DNA from: Paragemmobacter amnigenus
GTDB taxonomy: Bacteria; Pseudomonadota; Alphaproteobacteria; Rhodobacterales; Rhodobacteraceae
Direction of reading: 5' to 3'
NCBI RefSeq assembly: GCF_009908265.2
Contig: NZ_JAAATX020000007.1
Coordinates: forward strand, 1 to 64,000
Length of the DNA stretch: 64,000 nt
Shown here: one piece after another, positions 44,133-56,679 of the stretch
Position numbering within the stretch: the stretch's first letter is position 1
Layout of the letters: each line of letters opens with the position of its first letter
The notes under the pieces: generated by a model
What the model saw: only the letters and a program-made list of their open reading frames with translations
Database searches by the model: none
What the model was told of the DNA's origin: nothing
Program-made: the position numbers and the translations under genes

Positions 44133-45125
44133 ATGGCAGAGCGCGCGCATCCGAGGCCGAAACTCTATCCGCCGCCGGAGTTTCCGCCGCGCAGGCCCGC
44201 GCGGTTTGCCCGCACGCCGCCTGCGGTGTTTCCGGTGATCCTTGGGCTGATCGGGCTGGGGCTGGCGCTGCGGCGTGGGCTGGAGGCGGCGGGGATGGGC
44301 GTGGGGCTGGCCGAGGTGGTGCTGGGGGCGGTGGCGGTGCTATGGGGTTTTGCGGCCTTTGCCTATCTGGCCAAGATGGCGCGGCGGGTTTCGGTGGTGC
44401 TGGACGATCTGCGGGTTCTGCCCGGGCGGGCGGGGCTGGCGGCGGGGACGATGGGGGCGATGGCGCTGGCCGCTGCGGTGGCGCCGGTGTCTGTCGGGCT
44501 GGCGCAGGGGCTGCTGGTGGCGGGGCTGGTGGTGCATGGGTTGCTGATGCTGGCCGTGCTGCGGGTCTTTGCGGGGATGGCGCCCGAGGGGCGGGCGGTG
44601 ACGCCTGCCTTCCATCTGACCTTCGTGGGATTCATCGTGGGGGGGCTTGCCGCGCCTGCTGTCGGGTGGGCGGGGTTGGCGGTCGGGCTGTTGTGGGTGA
44701 CGGTGCCGGTGGCGGTGGCGATCTGGGGGGTGAGCGCGGTGCAACTGGTGCGGCGCATTCCGCCTGCGCCGTTGCGGCCTTTGCTGGCGATCCATCTGGC
44801 ACCGGCGAGCCTGTTCGCGCTGGTTTCGGCGGGCGTCGGGAGGGAGGGGGTCGCGCTGGCATTCGTGGCCTTGGGCGGGGTGATCCTGCTGGGGCTGGTC
44901 GTGGCGGCGCGCTGGATCGGGGAAAGCGGGTTTTCGGCGCTGTGGGGGAGTTTCACCTTTCCGCTGGTTTCCTTTGCCGCGGCTCTGTTCGCGGTGGGGG
45001 TGGATGTGGCGGGGATGGTGGTGCTGACGCTGGCGCTGGGGGTGGTGCCGTGGATCGCTTGGCGGGTCATCACGCTGTGGGGCAGCGGGCGGTTGGCGGC
45101 GATGACGAATGCGGCGGAGGCGTGA
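44133..45125 (+). CDS. TDT/TehA-like integral membrane transporter
   Basis: 330 residues with about ten hydrophobic helices, beginning with a Pro/Arg-rich cytoplasmic tail (PPPEFPPRRPARFARTPP) and then PAVFPVILGLIGLGLALRRG. The pattern FAAFAYLAKMARR and the short inter-helix loops resemble TehA/SLAC1-type (tellurite-resistance/dicarboxylate transporter) proteins. The substrate is unknown. Start at the ATG at 44133 with GGGGGCAG upstream. Confidence 0.72.
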   Translation: MAERAHPRPKLYPPPEFPPRRPARFARTPPAVFPVILGLIGLGLALRRGLEAAGMGVGLAEVVLGAVAVLWGFAAFAYLAKMARRVSVVLDDLRVLPGRAGLAAGTMGAMALAAAVAPVSVGLAQGLLVAGLVVHGLLMLAVLRVFAGMAPEGRAVTPAFHLTFVGFIVGGLAAPAVGWAGLAVGLLWVTVPVAVAIWGVSAVQLVRRIPPAPLRPLLAIHLAPASLFALVSAGVGREGVALAFVALGGVILLGLVVAARWIGESGFSALWGSFTFPLVSFAAALFAVGVDVAGMVVLTLALGVVPWIAWRVITLWGSGRLAAMTNAAEA

Positions 45126-45127
45126 GG

Positions 45128-45219
45128 GCGAATTCTGACACAGAATTCGCGGCGGAATTTGACACAAATTCCGCGGCCCGGGGTCCGGTTCCTGCGTCAG
45201 AAACCGGCGCGGACTTCCG

Positions 45220-45230
<11 letters not shown>
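45128..45230. repeat. Array of four tandem palindromes
   Basis: Four consecutive inverted repeats of about 22-23 bases lie between convergent genes. The first has arms 45128-45136 / 45142-45150 and the second 45152-45160 / 45166-45174; both have 9-bp perfect stems with an identical GACAC loop. The third is 45185-45206. The fourth (45209-45230, imperfect) includes the stop codon of the GATase1 gene. All share GCGGAA-type arms and a TGACnC centre. Confidence 0.75.
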
Positions 45231-47502
<2,272 letters not shown>

Positions 47503-47524
47503 GGGACAGGGATCACCGGTCCGG

Positions 47525-47558
47525 AAGGGCGCGTCCCCGTGACGGGGGCGCGCCCTTT
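47525..47558. terminator. Terminator between guaB and the convergent membrane-protein gene
   Basis: Stem AAGGGCGCG / CGCGCCCTT with an inner CCCC / GGGG pairing (47525-47556), followed on the plus strand by TTGTCTTT. It lies 23 bases after the guaB stop and just before the stop of the minus-strand gene. Confidence 0.8.
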
Positions 47559-47566
47559 GTCTTTGG

Positions 47567-48199
47567 TCAGCTGCGCATGAGCATCAGGTCGGCGCGCAGC
47601 CAGATCAGATAGCACAGCAGCAGCACGGCCGAGGCGGCGAGCGGCTGGGCGGGCAGGCCCGCGATGGCGGCCTGTGCTTCGAAAAGCACCAGAAGGATCG
47701 CGGGCAGGCGGCTGAGGAGCACGATCCCGCGGAAGGCGGGCGCGCCATGGGGCATCAGGCGCTGCCATGCGGCGGGCAGGGCGCTGCCGAATTTGCCCGC
47801 GGCGTGGAGAAGCCCCGCCGTGGCGGCCAGAAGCGTCTGGTCCATCAGGAAGAGGCCGAAGCCCAAGAGCAGCGCGCCGATGCCCGAGGAGATGTCGCCC
47901 GCGCGGTTCTGCACCGGATCGGGCGGTGCGCCGTCCTTCCACGCGCGGTGGTAGCGCTCGCCGCTCCAAAAGAAGACGAGCATGGAGAGGGTGATGGCGG
48001 CGGCGCCAAAGCTGCCCGCGAGATAGTCGAGCGCGGCTTCGAGGCCGTGGCCCAGCCCGCCCCCGATCTGCGGAGTGGCGGCGATGTGAAGCGTGATCCC
48101 GCCCAGCAATCCCATGGCATTGCCGAGATTATAGAGCCCACCGGGCCCTGTCATCCGTAGCCCGAATGCGCGGTTGATCGTTCCGATGCGTGCTGTCAT
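47567..48199 (-). CDS. Multi-spanning membrane protein of unknown function
   Basis: 210 residues with about five hydrophobic segments (roughly 25-45, 60-77, 107-128, 158-175, 183-203). Motifs that could aid searching are NLGNAMGLLGGITLHI, a charged loop SGERYHRAWKDG and a terminal YLIWLRADLMLMRS. No known family is recognised. It is convergent with guaB and divergent from the SDR gene. It has a normal codon bias for the region, so it is probably a genuine gene. Confidence 0.7.
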   Translation of the reverse strand: MTARIGTINRAFGLRMTGPGGLYNLGNAMGLLGGITLHIAATPQIGGGLGHGLEAALDYLAGSFGAAAITLSMLVFFWSGERYHRAWKDGAPPDPVQNRAGDISSGIGALLLGFGLFLMDQTLLAATAGLLHAAGKFGSALPAAWQRLMPHGAPAFRGIVLLSRLPAILLVLFEAQAAIAGLPAQPLAASAVLLLCYLIWLRADLMLMRS

Positions 48200-48299
48200 T
48201 GCAGTCCCCCTTGCGGTTCCGGCGTCCGGTCAGGGGCGCGGCGGAATGATGCGCCCGCGTTTGCGGTTGCGCTGTTCCCTGCGGAACGGGGAGGGTAGG

Positions 48300-49073
48300 A
48301 TGGGCGGCAGGCAGAGGATGGGGCGGCAGGTGGAACAGGCGCTGGTGACGGGGGCGGGGGCGCCCGGCGGGATCGGGATGGCGGTGGCGCGCAGGCTGGG
48401 GCGGGCGGGGCTGCGGCTGCATATCTGTTCCACCACGCAGAGGGTGCACCTGCGCGCGGCCGAACTGATGGCCGAGGGGATCGACGTCACCGCCCATGTC
48501 GCCGACCTGACCGAGCCGGAACAGGTGGCACGGCTGGCCGATGCGGTGGGGGATGTGGCGGTTCTGGTGAACAATGCGGGGATGGGGTCGGTGGGCGCGC
48601 CGGCGGAGCAGCGATCCTTCCTCGACCTTGATCCCGCGGCGTGGCGGCGGGCGATGGATGTGTCGCTGACGACGGCGGTTCTGGTGACGCGGGCCTTTCT
48701 GCCCGCGATGCTGGAGCGCGGGCAGGGCCGCGTGGTGATGATGGCAAGTGTGACGGGTCCCTATGTCTCGAACCCCGGCGAGGCGGCCTATTCGGCGGCC
48801 AAGGCGGGGATGGTGGGGCTGACCCATGCGCTGGCGCTGGAGGTGGCGGCGCGGGGGGTGACGGTCAATGCCGTGGCGCCGGGCTGGATCGCGACCGAAG
48901 CCTCGACCCCCGAGGAGTTGCAGGCCGCGCGCGCGACCCCGCCGGGACGCGCCGGAACGCCGGACGAGGTGGCGGCGGTGGTGGAGTTCCTCGCCTCGGG
49001 CGGGGCGGGCTATGTGAATGGCGCGGTCATCGTGGTGGATGGCGGCAATATCCTGCAGGAGCGCAAGGCATGA
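48300..49073 (+). CDS. Short-chain dehydrogenase/reductase
   Basis: 257 residues from the ATG at 48300 (GGGGAGGG upstream; an ATG at 48318 has no spaced ribosome-binding site). Rossmann fold: cofactor loop TGAGAPGGIG, then NNAG. The catalytic residues are Ser in ASVTGP and Tyr/Lys in YSAAKAG. The C-terminus GYVNGAVIVVDGG is of the classical SDR/FabG-like type. Substrate unknown. Stop overlaps the next gene by 4 bases. Confidence 0.88.
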   Translation: MGGRQRMGRQVEQALVTGAGAPGGIGMAVARRLGRAGLRLHICSTTQRVHLRAAELMAEGIDVTAHVADLTEPEQVARLADAVGDVAVLVNNAGMGSVGAPAEQRSFLDLDPAAWRRAMDVSLTTAVLVTRAFLPAMLERGQGRVVMMASVTGPYVSNPGEAAYSAAKAGMVGLTHALALEVAARGVTVNAVAPGWIATEASTPEELQAARATPPGRAGTPDEVAAVVEFLASGGAGYVNGAVIVVDGGNILQERKA

Positions 49074-50221
49074 CACCGGGGGCACGCGCGGCGGCGGCGA
49101 TCGATGTGCTGGAGGCGGTGCTGGCGGGGCGGCCGGCCGAGGTTGCGCTGACCAACTGGGGCAGGGCGAACCGCTATGCGGGATCGGGTGACCGTGCCGC
49201 GGTGCGCGACATCGTCTTTGACGTGCTGCGCTGCCGCCGGTCGCTGGCCGTGCGCGGCGGGGGCGAGGGGGCGCGGGCGCTGGTGCTTGGCTGGGCGCGG
49301 GAACGGGGGCAGGAGGCGCTGTTCGACGGGCAGGGCCATGCGCCCGCCCCGCCACGGGCCACGGAGGCGAGGGCAGAGCCCGCGGGTCTGGCGGCGCTGG
49401 ATTGTCCCGACTGGCTGGAGGGGCCGCTGCGCGCGGGGCTGGGGGACGGGTTTGCGGCGGTGATGGCGGCGATGCGGCAGCGCGCGCCGGTCTTCCTGCG
49501 GGTCAATCCGCTGCGCGCCACGCAAGGTGCGGCGATTGCCGCCTTGGCCGCCGACGGGGTGGAGGCGGTGGCGCATCCGCTGGCCGCATCGGCGCTGGAG
49601 GTGCGGGCGGGGGCGCGGCGGGTGCAGCAGGGCCGCGCCTATGCCGAAGGGATGGTGGAATTGCAGGACGCGGCCAGTCAGGCCGTGGTGGAGATGCTGC
49701 CGCTGCGGGACGGGATGGCGGTGCTGGACCTCTGCGCGGGGGGCGGGGGCAAGACGCTGGCCATGGCGGGGCGGGCGCGGCTGCGCCTGTCGGCCCATGA
49801 TGCCGATCCGCGCCGGATGGCCGATCTGCCCGCGCGGGCGGAACGGGCCGGGGTGCAGGTGCGGCTGGTGGAGCGGCCCGAGGGGGCGGGTCCGTGGGAT
49901 CTGGTCCTGACCGATGTGCCCTGTTCCGGTTCGGGAAGCTGGCGGCGCGACCCCGAGGGGAAATGGGCGCTGACACCGGCGAAGCTCGAGGCGCTGCTCG
50001 AGGTTCAGGCCGGGATCATGGACCGCGCGGCGGCGCTGCTGCCTGCGGACGGGGTGCTGGGCTATGCCACCTGTTCTATGATCGAGGCCGAGAATCAGGG
50101 GCAGGTCCGCGCCTTTCTGGACCGCCATGCGGGCTGGGAACTGCTGGCGCAGCGGGCCTTTACCCCGCTGGAGGGGGGCGACGGGTTTTTCGGCGCGGTT
50201 TTGCGGCGCAAGATGGGCTGA
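49070..50221 (+). CDS. RsmB/NOP2-family RNA (cytosine-5) methyltransferase
   Basis: 383 residues. N-terminal NusB-like helical part (about 1-90), then a Rossmann methyltransferase domain. The SAM motif is VLDLCAGGGGKTLAMAG, with DVPCSGSGSW carrying the motif IV cysteine and YATCSM the catalytic motif VI cysteine. It is related to RsmB, which makes m5C967 in 16S rRNA, but shorter than E. coli RsmB, so the target base is inferred. Coupled to the SDR gene by ATGA. Confidence 0.87.
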   Translation: MTPGARAAAAIDVLEAVLAGRPAEVALTNWGRANRYAGSGDRAAVRDIVFDVLRCRRSLAVRGGGEGARALVLGWARERGQEALFDGQGHAPAPPRATEARAEPAGLAALDCPDWLEGPLRAGLGDGFAAVMAAMRQRAPVFLRVNPLRATQGAAIAALAADGVEAVAHPLAASALEVRAGARRVQQGRAYAEGMVELQDAASQAVVEMLPLRDGMAVLDLCAGGGGKTLAMAGRARLRLSAHDADPRRMADLPARAERAGVQVRLVERPEGAGPWDLVLTDVPCSGSGSWRRDPEGKWALTPAKLEALLEVQAGIMDRAAALLPADGVLGYATCSMIEAENQGQVRAFLDRHAGWELLAQRAFTPLEGGDGFFGAVLRRKMG

Positions 50222-50282
50222 GCGGCATGTCCCGCGGCGCGCATTAGCCAGTTGTTAAGGATTTGCCCTCTAGTCTGCGCGC

Positions 50283-51980
50283 ATGAGACGGCGACCACCC
50301 CACTCCCTTTTCCCGCCCCTTGCGGGATTTCCCTTCGTCCATGTGATCGTGGCCGCAGGGCTGGCGGTGCTTTTGGGGATGCTGCTGCTGTCGGTGCCGG
50401 TCGGTCTGATCGCGCCGGGGATGGTTGTGGCGCTGCTGGCGGCGGGTCTTGCCGCGCTGTTGCGGCTGCACTGGCAGGACGGGCAGGAGGCCGGGCCTCC
50501 GCCGGTCATGGTGCAGCCCGCGCCGCTGGATGATCTGCCGGTGGCGGTGATGCGCTTTGACGGGCAGGGCGATCCGGTCGAGGCGAATGGAGAGGCGCGG
50601 GGCATGCTTGGCCTTGGTCCGCAGGATCTGCCGCCGGTCACGGCGATCTTTGCCGATCTGGGCCGACCGGTGCGGGGCTGGCTGGGCGACATCGCGGCGG
50701 GGCGATTGCCCGCCGCAACCGAGGTTCTGGCGCTGCGCGGCGAGGGCGAGCGCTTTTTGCAGATGGCGGCGCGACCGGACGGGGCGGGGGGCGTGCTGGC
50801 AGTCCTGCAGGACGCGACCGCGATCAAGCGGCTTGAGGCGCAGGTGGCGCAGGGCCAGAAGATGCAGTCGATCGGGCAGCTTGCGGGGGGGATAGCGCAT
50901 GATTTCAACAATCTGCTGACCGCCATCACGGGGCATTGCGACCTTTTGCTCTTGCGGCACGAGGCGGGGGATGCCGACCATGCCGACCTTGTGCAGATCA
51001 GCCAGAACGCCAACCGCGCGGGCGCGCTGGTGGCGCAACTGCTGGCCTTTTCGCGCAAGCAGACGCTCTTGCCGCAGCTGATCGACCTGCAGGACACGCT
51101 GTCGGACCTGACCCATCTGCTGGACCGGCTGCTGGGCGAACGGGTGCGGCTGGAGCTGGTCCATGCCCGCCATCCGGTGGCGATCCGCGCGGACCGCCGC
51201 CAGTTCGAGCAGGTGGTGATCAACCTTGCCGTCAATGCCCGCGATGCCATGCCCGAGGGCGGCGTGGTGACGGTCGAGACCTGCGTGATGCGGCTGGACG
51301 AGGACATGCAGCGCGACGGCGCCGTGGTGCCGAGGGGGGAGCATGCCGTCATCCGCGTCATCGACACCGGCGAGGGCATCCCGCCCGACCGGATCGGCAA
51401 GATCTTCGAGCCCTTCTTCACGACCAAGCGGGTGGGCGAAGGCACGGGGCTGGGTCTGTCGACCGCCTATGGCATCGTCAAGCAGTCGGGCGGGTTCATC
51501 TTCGTGCGCTCCACCCCCGGCGAGGGGACGCGGTTCGAGCTGTGGTTCCCGCTCTGTACCGAGGCGGCGGTGCCCGCACCGCCCGTGGCCAAGGCCGATG
51601 GCGGGCGGCGGGCCGAGGGGGTGGTGCTGCTGGTCGAGGACGAGGCACCGGTGCGCGCCTTTGCCGCCCGCGCCTTGCGGCTGTGCGGCCATGTCGTGCT
51701 GGAGGCGGGGAACGGCGAGGAGGCGCTGGACCTGCTGGAGGACGAGGGGCTGAAGGTGGATGTCTTTGTCACCGATGTGGTGATGCCGGGGCTGGACGGT
51801 CCGGGCTGGGTGCTGCGCGCGCTGGCGGCGCGCCCCGCGGCGCGGACCGTGTTCATTTCGGGCTATGCCGAAGAGGCGCTGGCGGACATGCAGACGCGGG
51901 TGCCCAATTCCGTGTTCCTGCCCAAACCCTTTTCGCTGGCGCAATTGACCGGCACGGTGCAGGAGCAGATGGTCGTCTGA
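50283..51980 (+). CDS. cckA: Hybrid histidine kinase CckA
   Basis: 565-residue membrane kinase/phosphatase at the top of the CckA-ChpT-CtrA relay. Two N-terminal membrane helices (about 18-40 and 43-62), a PAS-like region (about 80-185), HisKA with phospho-His H206 in GGIAHDFNNLL, a HATPase domain (FEQVVINLAVNARDAM, GTGLGLSTAYG), and a receiver domain with D498 in FVTDVVMPGLDG. It has a single PAS-like segment and is shorter than Caulobacter CckA. In Rhodobacter this relay controls flagella and gene transfer agent release. Confidence 0.9.
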   Translation: MRRRPPHSLFPPLAGFPFVHVIVAAGLAVLLGMLLLSVPVGLIAPGMVVALLAAGLAALLRLHWQDGQEAGPPPVMVQPAPLDDLPVAVMRFDGQGDPVEANGEARGMLGLGPQDLPPVTAIFADLGRPVRGWLGDIAAGRLPAATEVLALRGEGERFLQMAARPDGAGGVLAVLQDATAIKRLEAQVAQGQKMQSIGQLAGGIAHDFNNLLTAITGHCDLLLLRHEAGDADHADLVQISQNANRAGALVAQLLAFSRKQTLLPQLIDLQDTLSDLTHLLDRLLGERVRLELVHARHPVAIRADRRQFEQVVINLAVNARDAMPEGGVVTVETCVMRLDEDMQRDGAVVPRGEHAVIRVIDTGEGIPPDRIGKIFEPFFTTKRVGEGTGLGLSTAYGIVKQSGGFIFVRSTPGEGTRFELWFPLCTEAAVPAPPVAKADGGRRAEGVVLLVEDEAPVRAFAARALRLCGHVVLEAGNGEEALDLLEDEGLKVDVFVTDVVMPGLDGPGWVLRALAARPAARTVFISGYAEEALADMQTRVPNSVFLPKPFSLAQLTGTVQEQMVV

Positions 51981-51984
51981 CCCG

Positions 51985-52587
51985 TCAGAAATCCAGCGGG
52001 CTGAGCGAGCGGTAGAGGTTGAAGTCGCGCGCGGCCGATTTCATGAGCCGGATCTGCGTTGCCGGCGCAAGGTCGAGCGGGGCGACAGGCGAGACGTTCA
52101 GGCGCGGCAGGATGATCTCGCATCCCAGACGCTCTTCGAGGAAGTGGACGAAGGTGTCGATCTCCTCGTAGCGGAACAGCCGGTCGAGGCCGTTTTCGCC
52201 CTTGGGCTGCAGGAAGCGGGACTGCGAGCCGACGGCGGCGAAATCGGGTTGCGGGTCGTCGCACCACGCGTTGACGAACCGGTCGAAATCCATGCCGCGG
52301 GTCGAACGGGCGGGTTCGACCACATCCTCGCGCTGGCGGTAGCGGAACCACGAGCCCAGCCAGTCGGACGGTTCGCGCATCATGGCGACGACCGTGAAGC
52401 GGTGGCCCGAGGTCGCCTCGAGATAGGGGCCGATGAAGCGGTGGTAGCGCTGCACGGTGGTGTGTTTCAGCACGGGCGGGCGCTGGATGGCCATGGTGGC
52501 CATCGATTCGAGTGCTGCCGCGATGGCGGTGGAGCCTGTCTTCGGCGTGGCGAGGATGACGAGTCTTTGTTCCCAGAAAACCAGCAT
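51985..52587 (-). CDS. Sulfotransferase-like protein
   Basis: 200 residues from the ATG at 52587 (MLVFWEQRLVILATPKTGST). An upstream GTG at 52656 in frame would add 23 hydrophobic residues and is less likely. The N-terminal TPKTGSTAI is the PAPS 5'-phosphosulfate loop; REPSDWLGSWFRYRQRED resembles the 3'-phosphate loop. Acceptor unknown. Its stop lies 4 bases from that of the convergent cckA; recA is divergent. Confidence 0.78.
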   Translation of the reverse strand: MLVFWEQRLVILATPKTGSTAIAAALESMATMAIQRPPVLKHTTVQRYHRFIGPYLEATSGHRFTVVAMMREPSDWLGSWFRYRQREDVVEPARSTRGMDFDRFVNAWCDDPQPDFAAVGSQSRFLQPKGENGLDRLFRYEEIDTFVHFLEERLGCEIILPRLNVSPVAPLDLAPATQIRLMKSAARDFNLYRSLSPLDF

Positions 52588-52732
52588 GACGCACCAGATG
52601 AACGCTTTGACAGCCTCATACACAAGCCAGGCTGGCAAGGCGAGGCCGTAAACCACCCGTTAAGCTTTGCATGAAACGCTGGCCCCGTTCGAATTGGATT
52701 GATTTGTTCTCTTTTTGTGCTCATAAGGATGA

Positions 52733-52747
52733 GAACACTTGGGGAAC
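52733..52747. promoter_or_regulatory. SOS (LexA) box of recA
   Basis: GAAC-ACTTGGG-GAAC is an exact match to the direct-repeat LexA operator GTTC-N7-GTTC (reverse complement) used in Rhodobacter and other alphaproteobacteria, 49 bases before the recA start codon. A one-mismatch second copy (GTTC-N7-GTGC) lies at about 52706-52720. Confidence 0.85.
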
Positions 52748-52796
52748 AAGCGCAGCAATTGCCGCCCGGTCGCGGCTGTGGAATAAGGAGACGGAC

Positions 52797-53870
52797 ATGG
52801 CGGTGGCGAACCTCCTCGACTTGAACGGGAAGCGCGAAATGGACAAGGCAAAGGCGCTGGAAAGCGCATTGGCACAGATCGAACGTCAGTTCGGCAAGGG
52901 CTCGATCATGAAGCTGGGCGAGAACAACCCGGTGATGGATATCGAGGCGACGTCGACCGGTTCGCTGGGTCTGGACATCGCGCTGGGGATCGGCGGGCTG
53001 CCCAAGGGGCGGATCGTGGAAATCTACGGGCCGGAATCCTCGGGCAAGACGACGCTGACGCTGCATGTGGTGGCGGAAGAGCAGAAAAAGGGCGGCGTCT
53101 GCGCCTTTGTCGATGCGGAACATGCGCTGGACCCGTCCTATGCCAAGAAGCTGGGTGTCAATCTGGACGAGCTGCTGATTTCGCAGCCGGACACGGGCGA
53201 GCAGGCGCTGGAGATCGTGGATACGCTGGTGCGGTCCGGCGCGGTCAGCCTGATCGTGGTCGACTCCGTCGCCGCCCTGACGCCCAAGGCCGAGATCGAA
53301 GGTGACATGGGCGATGCCACGGTCGGCGCGCAGGCCCGCCTGATGAGCCAGGCGATGCGCAAGCTGACGGCCAGCATCGGGCGGTCGAACTGCATGGTGA
53401 TCTTCATCAACCAGATCCGCATGAAGATCGGCGTCATGTTCGGCAGCCCCGAGACGACGACGGGCGGCAATGCGTTGAAATTCTATGCCTCGGTCCGGCT
53501 GGATATCCGGCGCATCGGGTCGATCAAGGAAAAGGACGAGGTGGTGGGCAATGCCACCCGCGTGAAGGTGGTGAAGAACAAGGTCTCGCCCCCGTTCAAG
53601 CAGGTGGAATTCGACATCATGTATGGCGAGGGCATCTCCAAGACCGGCGAACTGATCGATATCGGCGTCAAGGCCGGGGTCGTGGAGAAATCGGGCGCGT
53701 GGTATTCCTATGGCGACGAGCGGATCGGGCAGGGGCGCGAGAATGCCAAGCTGTTCCTGAAGCAGAACCCGGCCATGGCGATGGAGATCGAGGACAAGAT
53801 CCGCGCGGCGAACGGGCTGGATTTCCACATGGCGGGCGGGCCGGACGAGGCCGAAGTCGTGGACATGTGA
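52797..53870 (+). CDS. recA: Recombinase RecA
   Basis: 357-residue strand-exchange ATPase and SOS co-protease. The ATG at 52797 follows AAGGAGACGG. Walker [10 protein letters not shown], the L1/L2 DNA-binding region ([16 protein letters not shown]), and [13 protein letters not shown] are conserved. The C-terminal acidic tail ends DEAEVVDM. Single gene with an intrinsic terminator directly after it. Confidence 0.99.
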   Translation: MAVANLLDLNGKREMDKAKALESALAQIERQFGKGSIMKLGENNPVMDIEATSTGSLGLDIALGIGGLPKGRIVEIYGPESSGKTTLTLHVVAEEQKKGGVCAFVDAEHALDPSYAKKLGVNLDELLISQPDTGEQALEIVDTLVRSGAVSLIVVDSVAALTPKAEIEGDMGDATVGAQARLMSQAMRKLTASIGRSNCMVIFINQIRMKIGVMFGSPETTTGGNALKFYASVRLDIRRIGSIKEKDEVVGNATRVKVVKNKVSPPFKQVEFDIMYGEGISKTGELIDIGVKAGVVEKSGAWYSYGDERIGQGRENAKLFLKQNPAMAMEIEDKIRAANGLDFHMAGGPDEAEVVDM

Positions 53871-53895
53871 CCGGCTGGCGCACGGACAGGATTGG

Positions 53896-53926
53896 GGCCG
53901 GAACCGCAGGGTTCCGGCCTTTTTTC
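53896..53926 (+). terminator. Intrinsic terminator of recA
   Basis: Ten-bp perfect stem GGCCGGAACC / GGTTCCGGCC with a GCAG loop, followed by six T (53920-53925), 25 bases after the recA stop. Confidence 0.9.
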
Positions 53927-54020
53927 ACTGTGGCGGGCTGTGGCTGTGGACAGGGGCGGATTGCAGGGCTAATTGGGGGGCCGAAACGGGTTTTTTGCCT
54001 TTTGAAAGGGCCAATCCAGC

Positions 54021-56678
54021 ATGGCGTCGCTGAACGATATCCGCTCTACCTTCCTCGACTTCTTTGCGCGCAACGGGCATCGGGTGGTCGAGTCCTCCCC
54101 TCTCGTGCCGCGCAATGACCCGACGCTGATGTTCGCGAATTCGGGCATGGTGCAGTTCAAGAACTGCTTTACGGGTGTCGAGTCGCGGGATTACAAGCGG
54201 GCGACCACGGCGCAGAAATGCGTGCGGGCGGGCGGAAAGCACAATGACCTGGACAATGTGGGCTATACCGCGCGGCATCATACCTTCTTCGAGATGCTGG
54301 GGAATTTCAGCTTTGGCGACTACTTCAAGGCCGAGGCGATTGCCTTTTCGTGGGAGCTGCTGACCCGCGATTTCGGGATCGACCCGAAGAAGCTGTGCGT
54401 CACGGTCTACCATACCGACGACGAGGCGGCGGGGATCTGGAAGAAGGTGGCGGGGCTGGAGGATCACCGGATCATCCGCATCCCGACGGATGACAACTTC
54501 TGGCGCATGGGGCCGACGGGGCCCTGCGGGCCGTGCACGGAAATCTTTTACGACCACGGCGACCATATCTGGGGCGGCCCTCCGGGGTCGGCGGATGAGG
54601 ACGGCGACCGGTTCATCGAGATCTGGAACAACGTCTTCATGCAGAACGAGCAGTTCGCGGATGGCACGATGCGCCCGCTGGACATGCAGTCGATCGACAC
54701 CGGCATGGGGCTGGAGCGGATCGGCGCGCTGTTGCAGGGCAAGCATGACAACTATGACACCGACCTGATGCGGTCACTGATCGAGGCAAGCGCCCATGCG
54801 ACGAGCCAGGACCCCGACGGTCCGGGCAAGACGAGCCATCGGGTGATCGCGGACCATCTGCGGTCGGTCTCCTTCCTGATCGCGGATGGCGTGATGCCGT
54901 CGAACGAGGGGCGCGGCTATGTGCTGCGCCGGATCATGCGGCGGGCGATGCGGCACGCGCATATGCTGGGCGCGCAGGATCCGGTGATGTTCAAGCTGGT
55001 GCCCGCACTGGTGCGGCAGATGGGCGGGGCCTATCCGGAACTGGCGCGCGCGCAGGCGGTGATCGAGGAAACGCTGCGGCTGGAAGAGACCAAGTTCAAG
55101 CAGACGCTGGACCGGGGCCTGAAGCTCTTGGACGAGGAGTTGGGGCGTCTGCCCGACGGGGCCGAGCTGCCCGGCGGCGCGGCGTTCAAGCTCTATGACA
55201 CCTATGGCTTCCCGCTGGACCTGACGCAGGATGCGCTGCGCGAGAAGGGTCGCGCGGTGGATGTGCAGGGCTTCGAGGCCGCGATGGCCGAGCAGCGCGC
55301 CAAGGCGCGCGCCAGCTGGGCCGGCACGGGCGAGGCGAAGGACGCCAAGATCTGGTTCGAACTGGCCGAGGCGCATGGCGCGACCGAGTTCCTTGGTTAT
55401 GACACCGAGACGGCCGAGGGCGTGGTTCTGGCGCTGGTCAAGGACGGCGCGGGGATCGGGTCGGCCGAGACGGGAAGCACGGTTCAGATCGTGGTGAACC
55501 AGACGCCGTTCTATGGCGAGTCGGGCGGTCAGGTCGGTGATGCGGGCTGGGTGCGGACCCAGACGGGGCTGGCGCATGTGACCGACACCAAGAAGGCGGC
55601 GGGGGTGTTCATCCACGTGGCCGAGGTGGTGGAAGGCACCATCGTCAAGGGCCAGCCTGCCAAGCTGGAGGTGGAGCACAAGCGGCGCGGGGCGATCCGC
55701 GCGAACCATTCGGCCACCCACCTGCTGCACGAGGCGCTGCGCCGCGCGCTGGGGGATCATGTGGCGCAGAAGGGCAGCCTGAACGCGCCGGATCGTCTGC
55801 GGTTCGACTTCAGCCATTCGGCGGCGCTGTCGGCGGCGGAACTGGCGCAGGTCGAGGCCGAGGTCAACGACTTCATCCGCCAGAACAGCCCCGTCGAGAC
55901 GCGGATCATGACGCCGGATGACGCGCGGGCTTTGGGCGCGCAGGCGCTGTTCGGCGAGAAATATGGCGAGGAAGTGCGCGTCGTGTCGATGGGCTGGCTG
56001 GACGGGTCGGGCAAGGGCGCGGACGGGCGGACCTATTCGCTGGAGCTCTGCGGCGGCACGCATGTGGGGCGGACGGGGGATATCGGGGCGTTTGTTCTGC
56101 TGGGTGACTCGGCCTCTTCGGCGGGTGTGCGGCGGATCGAGGCGCTGACCGGTCCGGCGGCATTGGAATATCTGCGGGTGCAGGATGCGCGGCTGGCCGA
56201 TGTGGCAAGCGTGCTGAAGGCGCCGGTTGCCGAAGTGGTGGACCGTGTGAAGGCGCTGGCCGACGAACGCCGTGCGCTGCAGAACGAGGTTGCGCAGCTG
56301 CGGCGTGAGCTGGCGATGGGCGGCGGGGCCAAGGGTGGACCCGAGGCCAAGGATGTGGGGGGCGTGAAGTTCCTTGCACAAGTCCTGTCGGGCGTGTCGG
56401 GCAAGGATCTGCCCGCGCTGATCGACGAGATGAAGGCGCGGATCGGGTCGGGGGCGGTGCTTCTGATCGCGGATACGGGGGCGAAGCCTGCGGTCGCGGC
56501 AGGGGTCACGGCGGACCTGACGGGGCGGCTTTCGGCGGTGACGCTGGTCAAGGCGGCGGCCGAGGCGATGGGCGGCAAGGGCGGCGGTGGCCGTCCGGAC
56601 ATGGCGCAGGCGGGGGGCGCGGATATCGCGCTGGCCGATGCGGCGATTGCAGCGGCGGAAGCCGCGATCGGGGGTTGA
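54021..56678 (+). CDS. alaS: Alanyl-tRNA synthetase
   Basis: 885 residues. Class II catalytic domain (start [20 protein letters not shown] and the [19 protein letters not shown] block), the editing domain with HxxxH in [13 protein letters not shown] and Cys/His in [11 protein letters not shown], and a C-terminal DHHA1-type oligomerisation region (about 740-885). Charges and proofreads tRNA-Ala. The DUF1330 gene starts right at its stop. Confidence 0.98.
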   Translation: MASLNDIRSTFLDFFARNGHRVVESSPLVPRNDPTLMFANSGMVQFKNCFTGVESRDYKRATTAQKCVRAGGKHNDLDNVGYTARHHTFFEMLGNFSFGDYFKAEAIAFSWELLTRDFGIDPKKLCVTVYHTDDEAAGIWKKVAGLEDHRIIRIPTDDNFWRMGPTGPCGPCTEIFYDHGDHIWGGPPGSADEDGDRFIEIWNNVFMQNEQFADGTMRPLDMQSIDTGMGLERIGALLQGKHDNYDTDLMRSLIEASAHATSQDPDGPGKTSHRVIADHLRSVSFLIADGVMPSNEGRGYVLRRIMRRAMRHAHMLGAQDPVMFKLVPALVRQMGGAYPELARAQAVIEETLRLEETKFKQTLDRGLKLLDEELGRLPDGAELPGGAAFKLYDTYGFPLDLTQDALREKGRAVDVQGFEAAMAEQRAKARASWAGTGEAKDAKIWFELAEAHGATEFLGYDTETAEGVVLALVKDGAGIGSAETGSTVQIVVNQTPFYGESGGQVGDAGWVRTQTGLAHVTDTKKAAGVFIHVAEVVEGTIVKGQPAKLEVEHKRRGAIRANHSATHLLHEALRRALGDHVAQKGSLNAPDRLRFDFSHSAALSAAELAQVEAEVNDFIRQNSPVETRIMTPDDARALGAQALFGEKYGEEVRVVSMGWLDGSGKGADGRTYSLELCGGTHVGRTGDIGAFVLLGDSASSAGVRRIEALTGPAALEYLRVQDARLADVASVLKAPVAEVVDRVKALADERRALQNEVAQLRRELAMGGGAKGGPEAKDVGGVKFLAQVLSGVSGKDLPALIDEMKARIGSGAVLLIADTGAKPAVAAGVTADLTGRLSAVTLVKAAAEAMGGKGGGGRPDMAQAGGADIALADAAIAAAEAAIGG

Positions 56679-56679
56679 G

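Noticed and set aside
52685-52705. GTTCGAATT resembling a tRNA T-loop
   Set aside because: No acceptor, D or anticodon arms can be built around it.
52671-52796. In-frame upstream extension of recA (42 codons)
   Set aside because: It runs through the SOS boxes and has no ribosome-binding site; the ATG at 52797 follows AAGGAG and gives the normal RecA N-terminus.
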